Shown here one piece after another: positions 43,080-50,412 of a DNA stretch of 51,022 nt (positions are counted from its first letter, which is position 1; each line of letters begins with the position of its first letter). The position numbers and the translations under genes are program-made. The stretch lies in NCBI GenBank assembly GCA_029219345.1, contig JAQXTF010000086.1:1-51022 (forward strand), in the 5' to 3' direction. Source of the DNA: Eggerthellales bacterium. GTDB lineage: Bacteria; Actinomycetota; Coriobacteriia; Coriobacteriales; Eggerthellaceae. A model generated the notes under the pieces. It was not told where the DNA came from, did no database searches, and saw only the letters and a list, made by a program, of their open reading frames with translations.

Positions 43080-44003
43080 CTACCTTTGTGCCTGATGAGG
43101 ATCAACCAGTGAGCGAATACACTGGCCGGCAACGTCAAACAACATCACAACGCCCACCAAAGCCAAGCCCGGGAAGAAGGCCAGCCACCAGGCGCCCATG
43201 GACAAGTGGCTCATGGCTTCGCTGAGGATGACGCCAATGGCGGGCATCTCAGGAGGCAGGCCAAAGCCCAAGAAGGTGATAGCAGCTTCATGCAGGATGG
43301 CATGAGGGAACAGCAGAATCAATCCCACCAGCAGCTGGGGGAATACCGCAGGAAGAATATGGCGCAAAGCAATTTGCACGGAGCTTTGGCCCATTTGGCG
43401 AGCAACCGCCACGTAACGGCTCTGCTTCACCTGCAGCACTTCGGCGCGCACAACGCGGCACAAACTGGGCCAATGGGTAATGGCCACACCCACGGTAACA
43501 CCAATAAAACCTTTTCCCAGGGCAAAGGAGATCAAGATAAGCAGCACAATGTGGGGCACGCTCATCATCAGGTCAATAAGCCAGGTCACAAAGGTGTCAA
43601 TCTTTTTGCCGCCCAAGGCCGCCGCACTGCCCAGCACCAAGGCGATAACAGAAGAGACCGCCGCCGCAATAAGGCCAATGCCAATGCTGGTGGAAAGACC
43701 CGAAACCGTGCGCAGAAACATGTCGCGGCCTAGCTGGTCGGTGCCAAACAGATGGGACAGGCTGGGAGCTTGGTTCTTCACGGAAAGATCGGTGGCCGAC
43801 GCCTGAGTCATGAGCAGCGCGCCCACCACGGCAATGAGCACCAGCGCAACCAGACACAATACACTCACTATCAGGGATTTCTTACGATTACCCGTCTTCA
43901 CTTTCAAGGGCGAATGGAACACAAAGGCACGGTTTTTGTGGTCATGATGCTCGTGGCCGGTGGGTGCTGCGCCCAGGGCTTGCTTAATTTCCTCGTTGGT
44001 CAC
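43080..44003 (-). CDS. nikC: Nik/Dpp-type ABC transporter permease C
   Basis: A 307-aa inner-membrane protein with an N-terminal cytoplasmic tail carrying GHEHHDH (residues 16-22). It then has a first helix (LIVSVLCLVALVLIAVVGAL) and five more, with the EAA-type motif region YVAVARQMGQSS and ALRHILPAVFP. It follows the DppC/NikC plan. It starts with GTG at 44003, which overlaps the nikB stop (GTGA), and is preceded by a full-length Shine-Dalgarno sequence, AAGGAGGTGAT. The His cluster matches the one on the ATPase and supports metal transport. Confidence 0.82.
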   Translation of the reverse strand: MTNEEIKQALGAAPTGHEHHDHKNRAFVFHSPLKVKTGNRKKSLIVSVLCLVALVLIAVVGALLMTQASATDLSVKNQAPSLSHLFGTDQLGRDMFLRTVSGLSTSIGIGLIAAAVSSVIALVLGSAAALGGKKIDTFVTWLIDLMMSVPHIVLLILISFALGKGFIGVTVGVAITHWPSLCRVVRAEVLQVKQSRYVAVARQMGQSSVQIALRHILPAVFPQLLVGLILLFPHAILHEAAITFLGFGLPPEMPAIGVILSEAMSHLSMGAWWLAFFPGLALVGVVMLFDVAGQCIRSLVDPHQAQR

Positions 44004-44983
44004 AGGGCATCACCTCCTTGGCGAATGCGGGGGTCAACCACGCGATACAGAATGTTTGCCAGCAAGTTGCCGCCAAACACAATAACGGCCGAAACCATGG
44101 CAATGCCCACCAGCAGGGCCGCATCTCCGCCAATGCCCGCAGTTACGGCCGCCTGGCCCAGGCCGGGATAGGAAAACACCTGCTCCACCAAAACCGAGCC
44201 ACCGAAGATTTCAGAGATGGAGGCGCACTGCAGCGTAATGGCCGGCAGCAGCAAATTGCGCAGGCCGTGGGTGCGCAGGGCTTGCCAGCGGCTCATACCA
44301 CGAGCTTGGGCAAAGCGAATGTAGTCGCTTTCCATGACATCGATGGTCTTTTCACGGGTATGCAGGGCAATGTTGGCCACGCCCACAATAGACAAAGTAG
44401 CCGCAGGGAGAATCAAATGGTACAGGGTATCGGCAAGGGTCACATCGGCAGCACTTTTACCAATAGGTACCGAGAAACCCAGAGGGAACCATCCCAGCCA
44501 TACAGCAAAAATCATAAGCATGATCAGGCCAAACCAGAACGTGGGCGTGCTGGCTAAAACGAAGCAGTAACCCTTTACGAAAGCATCAAAGCCGCTCCCC
44601 TTCTTCATACCGGCCACAATGCCCATGAAAAGACCAATGACACCGCTCAAAAGCCAGGCCACCAGCATAAGCAGCAAGGTATTGCCGGCACGCTGGGCCA
44701 ACACAGCAGTGACGGGCTGGTTGAAGCGTAGGGATATGCCCCAATCGCCCTGCAAGGCCGCTAGAAGCCAGTTAAGGTAGCGTTCCCAAATGGGCAGGTT
44801 CGTTCCCCAGTATGTGGCCAATTCAGCCTTCTTTTCGGGGCTCAGGGCCGCATAGGCCGCCTGACCCACATTGGCCTGCACGGGATCAATGGGAGAAAGG
44901 CCCACCAGGAAAAACACTACAACACTCACGGCAAACATGAGCGCGATGAATTTCAGCAGTTGTTTTCCTATAAGCTTGGCCAT
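44000..44983 (-). CDS. nikB: Nik/Dpp-type ABC transporter permease B
   Basis: A 327-aa integral membrane protein. Its N-terminus has a first helix (LKFIALMFAVSVVVFFLVG), followed by a 70-residue external loop typical of DppB/NikB. Five more helices follow, with the loop DYIRFAQARGMSRWQALRTH, which contacts the ATPase. It pairs with NikC to form the channel. The ATG at 44983 has AAAGAGAGAT upstream. A stem-loop lies between the receptor gene and this one. Confidence 0.85.
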   Translation of the reverse strand: MAKLIGKQLLKFIALMFAVSVVVFFLVGLSPIDPVQANVGQAAYAALSPEKKAELATYWGTNLPIWERYLNWLLAALQGDWGISLRFNQPVTAVLAQRAGNTLLLMLVAWLLSGVIGLFMGIVAGMKKGSGFDAFVKGYCFVLASTPTFWFGLIMLMIFAVWLGWFPLGFSVPIGKSAADVTLADTLYHLILPAATLSIVGVANIALHTREKTIDVMESDYIRFAQARGMSRWQALRTHGLRNLLLPAITLQCASISEIFGGSVLVEQVFSYPGLGQAAVTAGIGGDAALLVGIAMVSAVIVFGGNLLANILYRVVDPRIRQGGDAL

Positions 44984-45000
44984 ATCTCTCTTTCGTCAAC

Positions 45001-45023
45001 GAAGGGCCCTTAACGAGCCCTTC
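45001..45023 (-). other. Intercistronic stem-loop between receptor and permease genes
   Basis: GAAGGGC (45001-45007) and GCCCTTC (45017-45023) form a 7-bp stem with a 9-nt loop 30 bp past the stop of the receptor gene. There is no U tract on the minus strand. In ABC operons such structures often protect the upstream receptor mRNA so that more receptor than permease is made. Confidence 0.6.
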
Positions 45024-45052
45024 CTATAGTATATACGAATTTGCAAATCGTG

Positions 45053-46702
45053 TTACCAAGACCACTGGTCAACATTATTCACCAGAGACCAGCCATGACC
45101 GTGAGGATGAGGCTTCTGGGCAGCAATCTTCAAGCCCTTCTTGGCAAAGTACAAATGGTCCACGTTGGCCAGCCACACCCAAGAAGCGCCGCCCTGAGGA
45201 GCGATGCCCTGCTGGCCATCCCACTGAGCCTTCTTCCACTCATCGAAGGATTCTTCCACCGTGGCGGTAGCCAATGCGGCGTCCAGATGGGCGTCCACCG
45301 TAGCGTTTTCGTACACGGCATAATTGCCAAAGCCGGCGCCGTAGGTCAGGTCGTACAGCTGTGTGGGGCTGTTGGCACCCCAACCCCACACAATGGGGTC
45401 GCTGAACTGATGCGCGTACAAACCATCGGGGTCGGTGGTCCAGCCAGAGCCCTTGATTGCTACGTCAATGCCAAAAGCCTTCATCTGATTCATGAACTCA
45501 TTAGCCATTGCCTGACGCACCGAATCGCTGGCGGAATAGAACAGGGTGATTTCGGCGCGCTGACCATCCTTGGCGTAAATGCCATCAGCGCCCTTCACCC
45601 AGCCTCCATCGGCCATAAGCTGCGCAGCTTTGCCCAAGTCGGTGGACACACGCATATCATCAGAGCCCCAGGGCAGATCGTCGCACACGCTGTAAGCAAC
45701 ATCGCCGTAGCCAGCCAGGGTGTTATTCACCAGCACCTGGCGATCAATGGCGTAGTTAATGGCCTTGCGCACCTCGGGGAAGCAGGTCACGTTGTTGCCG
45801 GCAGGATATTCGGCGCCGCCATCGCTACGAGTGTTGCCCGCAGGAACACAAGGCAGCGAAATGCCACGGCAGTCAACGGAAGCGGCCCTGAACAGGTCGT
45901 ATTCAGCAGGAGTTTGGGCGGCTAAGGTGGCAGCGGTGTAGGCTACGTCAACGCTGCCCGCCTTAGCCAGAGCCAAAGAGGTATCTTCTTCAACAAAAAG
46001 CACCGTCAGCTTTTTGATCTTGGGGGCTTCGCCGTAATAATTGGGGTTCGCGGTGAAAATCACCTGCTGTCCCTTATCCCACTGGGCCAGCATGTAACGG
46101 CCGGAGCCAATGGGGTTAGCGCCGTAGGTGGTTGCGTTGTAGGCGTGTTCGGGCACAATGCCCACAACAGCCAGGGTGTACAACAGCGCATTGAAAGGCT
46201 TGTTCAGCTCAATAACCACCTGGGTATCACTGGTTGCGCGAGCCTGCTTCATGTAAGTCAAATCCAGCTCAGAGCCTTCGAAATCTTTGATGCCATTCAG
46301 AGTAAAGGCAACGTCTTTAGCGGTCAGAGGCTGGCCGTCGGTGAACTTTGCATCAGATCGAATATTGAAAGTCCAGCTCAGACGGTCATCACCGCACCAG
46401 TAGTCAGTAGCCAGGTCGTTCACGAAATGCAGGTTGGTATCGGTGGTAACCAGCGTGGACTGAATGAGAGGCTCATGAACATGCTCACCGCAACCCCATG
46501 AATAAAAGGGGTCAAAGCCGGCAGAGGGTTCGCTGCTGGTGGTCATGGTTACGACAACCTCATCTGCCCCATGGGCCGAAGCGGCCGCAGAGGCGCTGGA
46601 TGCAGAGCCATTGCCACAACCTCCCAAAACGCCGCCCAAAGACAGAGCTGCGGCGCTTCCAGCTGCAATTTTTACAAAGCTACGACGGGAAATGGTGCTC
46701 AT
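45053..46702 (-). CDS. nikA: Tat-exported lipoprotein solute-binding protein (SBP family 5), probably nickel
   Basis: A 549-aa extracytoplasmic receptor. The N-terminus carries the twin-arginine motif SRRSFVK (R6, R7) followed by a lipobox LGGC with C29, so it is exported folded by Tat and lipid-anchored. The body is SBP family 5: SWTFNIRSDAKFTDGQPLTA, NPIGSGRYMLAQWDKGQQV, ANPNYYGEAPKIKKL, and a late NSPTQLYDL. The C-terminal end contains PHPHGHGW, a His cluster suited to Ni binding. First gene of a five-gene importer operon. Peptide specificity cannot be excluded by sequence alone. Confidence 0.85.
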   Translation of the reverse strand: MSTISRRSFVKIAAGSAAALSLGGVLGGCGNGSASSASAAASAHGADEVVVTMTTSSEPSAGFDPFYSWGCGEHVHEPLIQSTLVTTDTNLHFVNDLATDYWCGDDRLSWTFNIRSDAKFTDGQPLTAKDVAFTLNGIKDFEGSELDLTYMKQARATSDTQVVIELNKPFNALLYTLAVVGIVPEHAYNATTYGANPIGSGRYMLAQWDKGQQVIFTANPNYYGEAPKIKKLTVLFVEEDTSLALAKAGSVDVAYTAATLAAQTPAEYDLFRAASVDCRGISLPCVPAGNTRSDGGAEYPAGNNVTCFPEVRKAINYAIDRQVLVNNTLAGYGDVAYSVCDDLPWGSDDMRVSTDLGKAAQLMADGGWVKGADGIYAKDGQRAEITLFYSASDSVRQAMANEFMNQMKAFGIDVAIKGSGWTTDPDGLYAHQFSDPIVWGWGANSPTQLYDLTYGAGFGNYAVYENATVDAHLDAALATATVEESFDEWKKAQWDGQQGIAPQGGASWVWLANVDHLYFAKKGLKIAAQKPHPHGHGWSLVNNVDQWSW

Positions 46703-46726
46703 AACGTTCCTCGCTTTTGTGGAATT

Positions 46727-46777
46727 GGTAATACGTTTTCTGAACTTGTGTTACCAATAATATCAGACGAGTGTTAC
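46727..46777. promoter_or_regulatory. Candidate metal-regulator operator with GTAACAC boxes
   Basis: Read on the minus strand, GTAACAC occurs at 46771-46777 (inside the promoter spacer) and at 46748-46754 (just after the -10). A GTATTAC at 46728-46734 lies in inverted orientation 13 bp from the second box. The arrangement GTAACAC-N13-GTATTAC is palindromic and its half-sites resemble those described for some NikR proteins (GTGTTAC/GTAACAC). A further TTACCAA lies at 46794-46800. No regulator gene is adjacent. Confidence 0.55.
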
Positions 46778-46785
46778 GTCAACAA
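46757..46785 (-). promoter_or_regulatory. Promoter of the nik-type operon
   Basis: On the minus strand: -35 TTGTTG (46780-46785), 17-bp spacer, -10 TATTAT (46757-46762). It lies 55 bp upstream of the receptor gene start. GTAACAC boxes sit within and directly after it. Confidence 0.6.
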
Positions 46786-46844
46786 GAAAATTATTACCAA
46801 ATAGGCAAATGGTTTCCTTTGGTGGAGCGCGTGTCAAAAAATGG

Positions 46845-47750
46845 CTAAAAACAGCGTTCAGCCTCATGCTTTGCCATGGCGATGCCTCCCAGCACCGGTG
46901 ACACGCAAAGCACCTGGGCAGGCGCATCAAGAAGGTTCAAGACTCGCTGCGCAAAGGTCTTCGATTTGAACAACCCGCCAGCCAAAACCACCATGAAAGG
47001 TTGGTCTTTAAACATTCGCGATGTCACGGCGCTCACATAGCCCACCAGGTATTCTGCAGCCTGACCTGCTATTTTATCGCATAAAGGTGACTGTTCGCAC
47101 TCCAGGGCAATGCGCGCGAAGGAAGCCCACTGATCGGCATGAGTCATACGCGCCACAGCAGGGCCCAGCTCGCCCCTTTCACAGCCCACTTGTTGGTACA
47201 CCAGAGAAAAGGCGGGGTCGTCTTCGCGACATCCATCGTCAAAAAGCAAAGCTTCACGCAGCAACTGGCTGCCAATCCAGGCACCTGACCCCAAATCGCT
47301 CACTTGATAACCCCAGCCACCAAGGCGAACCGTTTGCCCAGAATTGTCAACGCCCACGCAAATGGAACCCGTACCCGAAATGAGCACAATACCCGAGCCC
47401 TCAGTTACGGCGCGCAACGCCAGCAAAGAGTCATTCACCACGCGGTGGTACACCAAATCAAGGCCAGCCGCAGTGAGCATGGCTTCGTATTCAGCCTGGT
47501 CAGCAGCACTATCGCAACCTGATAGGCCCCACACGCCCCACACTTCCGCAGGAGCCGCGTCTGCCTCTTCCAGAAAGGCGAAAAGCTGGCGCACGCCGGC
47601 GAAGATGTTGGCGCAAGCCGTTTCCGCGCCCACCGACTTTATGCTGGTTGAGCCCACAAAAAAGCGCAACAGCTCGTGACCATTGTCGTTAACAAGAAAA
47701 AACTCAGTTGAGGAACCGCCGCCGTCAACAGCCAAATAACCCCTGGTCAT
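46845..47750 (-). CDS. BadF/BadG-type ATPase, N-acetylglucosamine-kinase-like sugar kinase
   Basis: A 301-aa ASKHA-fold protein: AVDGGGSSTEFFL near the N-terminus is the phosphate-1 motif, ILISGTGSICVG the phosphate-2 loop, GGWGYQVSDLGSGAWIG the family block and MVVLAGGLFKS the adenosine motif. It matches the BadF/BadG/BcrA/BcrD family in its eukaryotic-GlcNAc-kinase-like branch, which phosphorylates amino sugars or cell-wall sugars. It starts 8 bp after the aldolase gene and is probably co-transcribed with it, which suggests a sugar pathway. Downstream of it lies the nik-type operon, in the same orientation but with its own promoter. Confidence 0.85.
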   Translation of the reverse strand: MTRGYLAVDGGGSSTEFFLVNDNGHELLRFFVGSTSIKSVGAETACANIFAGVRQLFAFLEEADAAPAEVWGVWGLSGCDSAADQAEYEAMLTAAGLDLVYHRVVNDSLLALRAVTEGSGIVLISGTGSICVGVDNSGQTVRLGGWGYQVSDLGSGAWIGSQLLREALLFDDGCREDDPAFSLVYQQVGCERGELGPAVARMTHADQWASFARIALECEQSPLCDKIAGQAAEYLVGYVSAVTSRMFKDQPFMVVLAGGLFKSKTFAQRVLNLLDAPAQVLCVSPVLGGIAMAKHEAERCF

Positions 47751-47758
47751 GGCGGCCT

Positions 47759-48577
47759 CTAGTCCAGGAAGCCTTCGCGGGCTTTTACGCCAAAGCGCGC
47801 TTCCAGTTCATGCATTTGCGCATCGGTAATGGTGTTCAAGCGTGGTAAGTGCGCAACCTTCAGATAGATTTCCGCACCCTTTTCCACCGTTTCAATGAGG
47901 CCAAAGGCGTCATCCAAAGAAGAGCCTGCTGCATAGATGCCATGCTGAGCCCAAACCACCAAACGACATTCGCGCATCTTTTCTGCCGTGGCCTGGCCAA
48001 TTTCGGTAGTGCCGCAGCACATCCAGGGCAAAACCCCAACGCCATCAGGGAAAACAAAAACGCATTCCGTACACATCTGCCATAGCGTGCGAGTGAATTC
48101 GCGCTCGTCAAGGCTATGGACGTAGGTCATAGCCAAAATGTTTGCAGGATGGCAGTGCATAACCACGCGAGCATTGGGATCAGCAGACAAGCGCACGGCG
48201 TGGCTCATAAGATGAGCCGGAAGCTCAGAAGTGAAAGTGCCCCCATCGGTAAAGCCCCACAGCAGCTCAGCCGTGGCTCCATCTGCGGTAATACGAATAA
48301 GGCCCAAATTTGCCGCAGGATCATACTGAACGTTTTTAAAGTACTTGCCCGTACCCGTGACCAGAAAATATTTGCCTGCAAGGGAAGGCTCCACGAAGCC
48401 AATGGGCAACTGGCGCAGCACATTATTCACGTCAACGTAAGGCGCTACTTCTTCCTCGGAAAGCAGGAGCGAAATATTACCGCCATTGCGCTCGTCCCAG
48501 CCGTGGGCGTACATATTTGTGCAGGTACGCACCATTTCTACTACATAAGGAGCTTCCAGCAGGGTTTTATCTGTCAC
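47759..48577 (-). CDS. rhaD: Rhamnulose-1-phosphate aldolase
   Basis: A 272-aa class II aldolase close to E. coli RhaD, which is 274 aa. It has GWDERNGGNISL at the N-terminus, VTGTGKYFKNVQYDP (phosphate site), TSELPAHLMSH and VVMHCHPAN (Zn histidines and catalytic Glu), VFPDGVGVLPWM and AQHGIYAAG. The enzyme splits L-rhamnulose 1-phosphate to dihydroxyacetone phosphate and lactaldehyde. I start at a GTG at 48577 with AAAGAGG six bases upstream, because this places GWDERNGGN as in E. coli. An ATG at 48640 would add 21 unmatched residues without a ribosome site. The rhamnose isomerase and kinase are not in the window. Confidence 0.9.
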   Translation of the reverse strand: MTDKTLLEAPYVVEMVRTCTNMYAHGWDERNGGNISLLLSEEEVAPYVDVNNVLRQLPIGFVEPSLAGKYFLVTGTGKYFKNVQYDPAANLGLIRITADGATAELLWGFTDGGTFTSELPAHLMSHAVRLSADPNARVVMHCHPANILAMTYVHSLDEREFTRTLWQMCTECVFVFPDGVGVLPWMCCGTTEIGQATAEKMRECRLVVWAQHGIYAAGSSLDDAFGLIETVEKGAEIYLKVAHLPRLNTITDAQMHELEARFGVKAREGFLD

Positions 48578-49147
48578 CACGAACCTCTTTCGCATAAAAG
48601 CCGGGGCACGCCCAACGGCTTCAAAACACTTGCGATTCATTGTATCGCGTTCGCGGCGCGGCTTTTGTTAAAAGTCTTTCATATAGCAATAGCATTATTT
48701 TGCTCTATTTTAAAAAAGGGCAAAAGGAAACTGAGAGATGAAATATCTGCGATTCTAAGTATTTTACTAAACGTAAAGAACGCCTATTTTCCACAATTAT
48801 AAACACAAAATCTACCCTCATGGCACTAGGATAGACGATTGTTTACCTGGCCTATTTAAACGTTAATTTATAAGCGTTTTTGAACAAATTGCCTGTAATT
48901 TCATGCTATGGACAGCGAAATTCAAGTCAGTAATTCTCCCAACTTGAAAGATCATTTTACTAAAAGGGCATAAAAGTAAGCAACTTGGCCCTCCCGCACC
49001 TCTTCAATCTTATTTGGTATTAGAGTTTTAATTATCGAAGAACACATAAGCTGATATGTCTGCAATATGTAATTGGACTATTTTGCTCTTTTGCTGCATA
49101 TCAAGCTAAGGTTTTTGTATCAAAATTTTTGAGAGAGAAGAGGAGAT
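48578..49147. other. AT-rich intergenic region without a recognised gene
   Basis: The 570 bp between the divergent aldolase and 87-aa genes are AT-rich, including several runs of A and T. I see no open frame, repeat or RNA gene of note. TTGGAC at 49073-49078 with CATATC about 17 bp later could be a weak promoter for the plus-strand gene. An earlier relic gene may have decayed here, but no trace is recognisable. Confidence 0.5.
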
Positions 49148-49411
49148 ATGGTTATCATTTCCGAAAACGCTACCCGTTGCCCCGAGGCAGAACAAAAGGT
49201 TATGGACGCTTTCCAGAGCGATAAGGCAACCGTATTTGTTCAGGCTACCATTGAAGACGGCGTTTCCCGTGTTGAAGCCTCTATCACCTCTTTAAACGGC
49301 GATCAATCTATTCACACTGTGAAAACCGGAGCCGAAGGCGATATTGACGCCATTGCTGAAGCAGCCATTCTTGAGCTGAACTATCAAGGCGCTGTTGCCA
49401 TTTTGAACTAG
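49148..49411 (+). CDS. Small acidic hypothetical protein
   Basis: An 87-aa acidic protein beginning MVIISENATRCPEAEQKVMD, with a TVFVQATIEDGVSRVEASI strand region and a C-terminal helix (DIDAIAEAAILELNYQGA). No membrane segment, no known family. The alternating pattern suggests a small alpha/beta fold. It has an excellent ribosome site (AGAAGAGGAGAT) and its own terminator, and is a single-gene transcript in a long AT-rich spacer, so it is likely real and well expressed. Confidence 0.75.
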   Translation: MVIISENATRCPEAEQKVMDAFQSDKATVFVQATIEDGVSRVEASITSLNGDQSIHTVKTGAEGDIDAIAEAAILELNYQGAVAILN

Positions 49412-49444
49412 CCAACCAAATAGTTTTTATCCCCCCTAGACAAA

Positions 49445-49485
49445 GGGGCAGCGGACTTCCTCATCCCGCTGCTCCTTCTTTTTTG
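49445..49485 (+). terminator. Rho-independent terminator of the 87-aa gene
   Basis: GGGGCAGCGG (49445-49454) pairs with CCGCTGCTCC (49466-49475) with one G-U, followed by TTCTTTTTTG. It starts 34 bp after the stop codon. Confidence 0.88.
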
Positions 49486-49508
49486 TTTCAAGCCCTCGGG
49501 TCAAGCAA

Positions 49509-49763
49509 TCAGGGGCGCCAGAAGAAAATATGCATATCCTCATCTTCGCCATCGCCGTTGCGAAAACCCCCTGGAATGGTGCCAATACGTTGCATTCCCA
49601 GGCTTTCATGCAGGTGAAGAGCGGCCTTATTGCTATCAACTACCGCATTGAACTGCATAGACGCAAATCCGCAAGGTGCCACCTGCGCTAAAGAGTCGGC
49701 CACCAAAGCACGACCAACGCCTTTTCCACGCAAGTCTGCGCGCACGGCAGGGTTCATACGCAC
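49509..49763 (-). pseudogene. C-terminal fragment of a GNAT N-acetyltransferase gene
   Basis: Eighty-four codons hold only the second half of a GNAT enzyme: ADLRGKGVGRALVADSL (acetyl-CoA loop), FASMQFNAVVDSNKAALHLH and LGMQRIGTIPGGF. The family's intact proteins are about 165 residues, so the first half is missing. A TAA lies two codons before the GTG that opens the frame, and no ribosome site is visible. The fragment abuts the 3' end of the methyltransferase gene, consistent with a deletion. Confidence 0.75.
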
Positions 49764-49782
49764 GAACGATTATTGCCATAAT

Positions 49783-50412
49783 CTATTTCTCTTGCCTTTC
49801 GTAAGCCCATAGGCTCCAGTGCTGGGGGCACCCATACACCTGAACGCCCTGATGCATCTGGAATTCTCCCTGATCAAGCAGCTGCCAGCCGGGTTTGCCC
49901 AGATAGTAATAGGTTTCTCCATTATCGGACATATGCAGTACCTTTATGGGATTGGCGCATTCCTTCTCGATCTTTTCCAAGAAGGGCACCAGCACGACGC
50001 TATCAAAAGGGTTGAATAGATAAAAATGAGTGAACTGAGCCAGCGGCAACTCTAAAACGCTGCCCTGCGCCACTTCTACCTGGTCATATTCCTTGCTCCA
50101 GGCAAAAGCCTGAGCGCTTAGGGACGGATCAAGCTCCACTCCTGTCATACGCCCCGGCAACCCCGCCTGCACGAAATAGGCCAACGCGCGGCCTCGTCCG
50201 CAGCCAACATCCAGCAGATGGGAGCCTTCCCGCAAGTCAAGCTTGCCAAGCAGCTCTTCCAGCACGAAATAAGGCGTGGCGGCAGGGTCATGGGCCCCTT
50301 GGCCGCCAAAACGCGTGACGCGGTCTTCCGCCAGGGATTTCCCGCAAAAGGCCACGTCACGAGCAGAATCTGATATTTCAATCGCGTTAGGCGTTTTCGC
50401 CCTCAGAGCCAT
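49783..50412 (-). CDS. Class I SAM-dependent methyltransferase
   Basis: A 209-aa protein with the SAM-binding motif LLDVGCGRGRALAYF, an acidic residue ending strand 2 (TGVELDPSLSAQAF), and a motif-IV-like FTHFYLFNPFDSVVL with an N-P-F where many enzymes have N/D-PP-Y/F. Substrate unknown. It starts at an ATG at 50412 that overlaps the end of the permease gene by 26 nt; GGATATGAGC is a weak ribosome site, so translational coupling is likely. The N-terminal 35 residues are not typical of the fold and may be a cap. Confidence 0.8.
   Translation of the reverse strand: MALRAKTPNAIEISDSARDVAFCGKSLAEDRVTRFGGQGAHDPAATPYFVLEELLGKLDLREGSHLLDVGCGRGRALAYFVQAGLPGRMTGVELDPSLSAQAFAWSKEYDQVEVAQGSVLELPLAQFTHFYLFNPFDSVVLVPFLEKIEKECANPIKVLHMSDNGETYYYLGKPGWQLLDQGEFQMHQGVQVYGCPQHWSLWAYERQEK

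Noticed and set aside
45041-45925. A 294-codon plus-strand frame opposite the solute-binding protein gene
   Set aside because: It lies wholly within a gene with a Tat lipoprotein signal and full SBP family motifs and has no ribosome site or family of its own.
49509-49763. The 84-codon GNAT piece as a short functional acetyltransferase
   Set aside because: It lacks the N-terminal strands and helices that form the substrate side of the fold, has a stop two codons before its start and no ribosome site.
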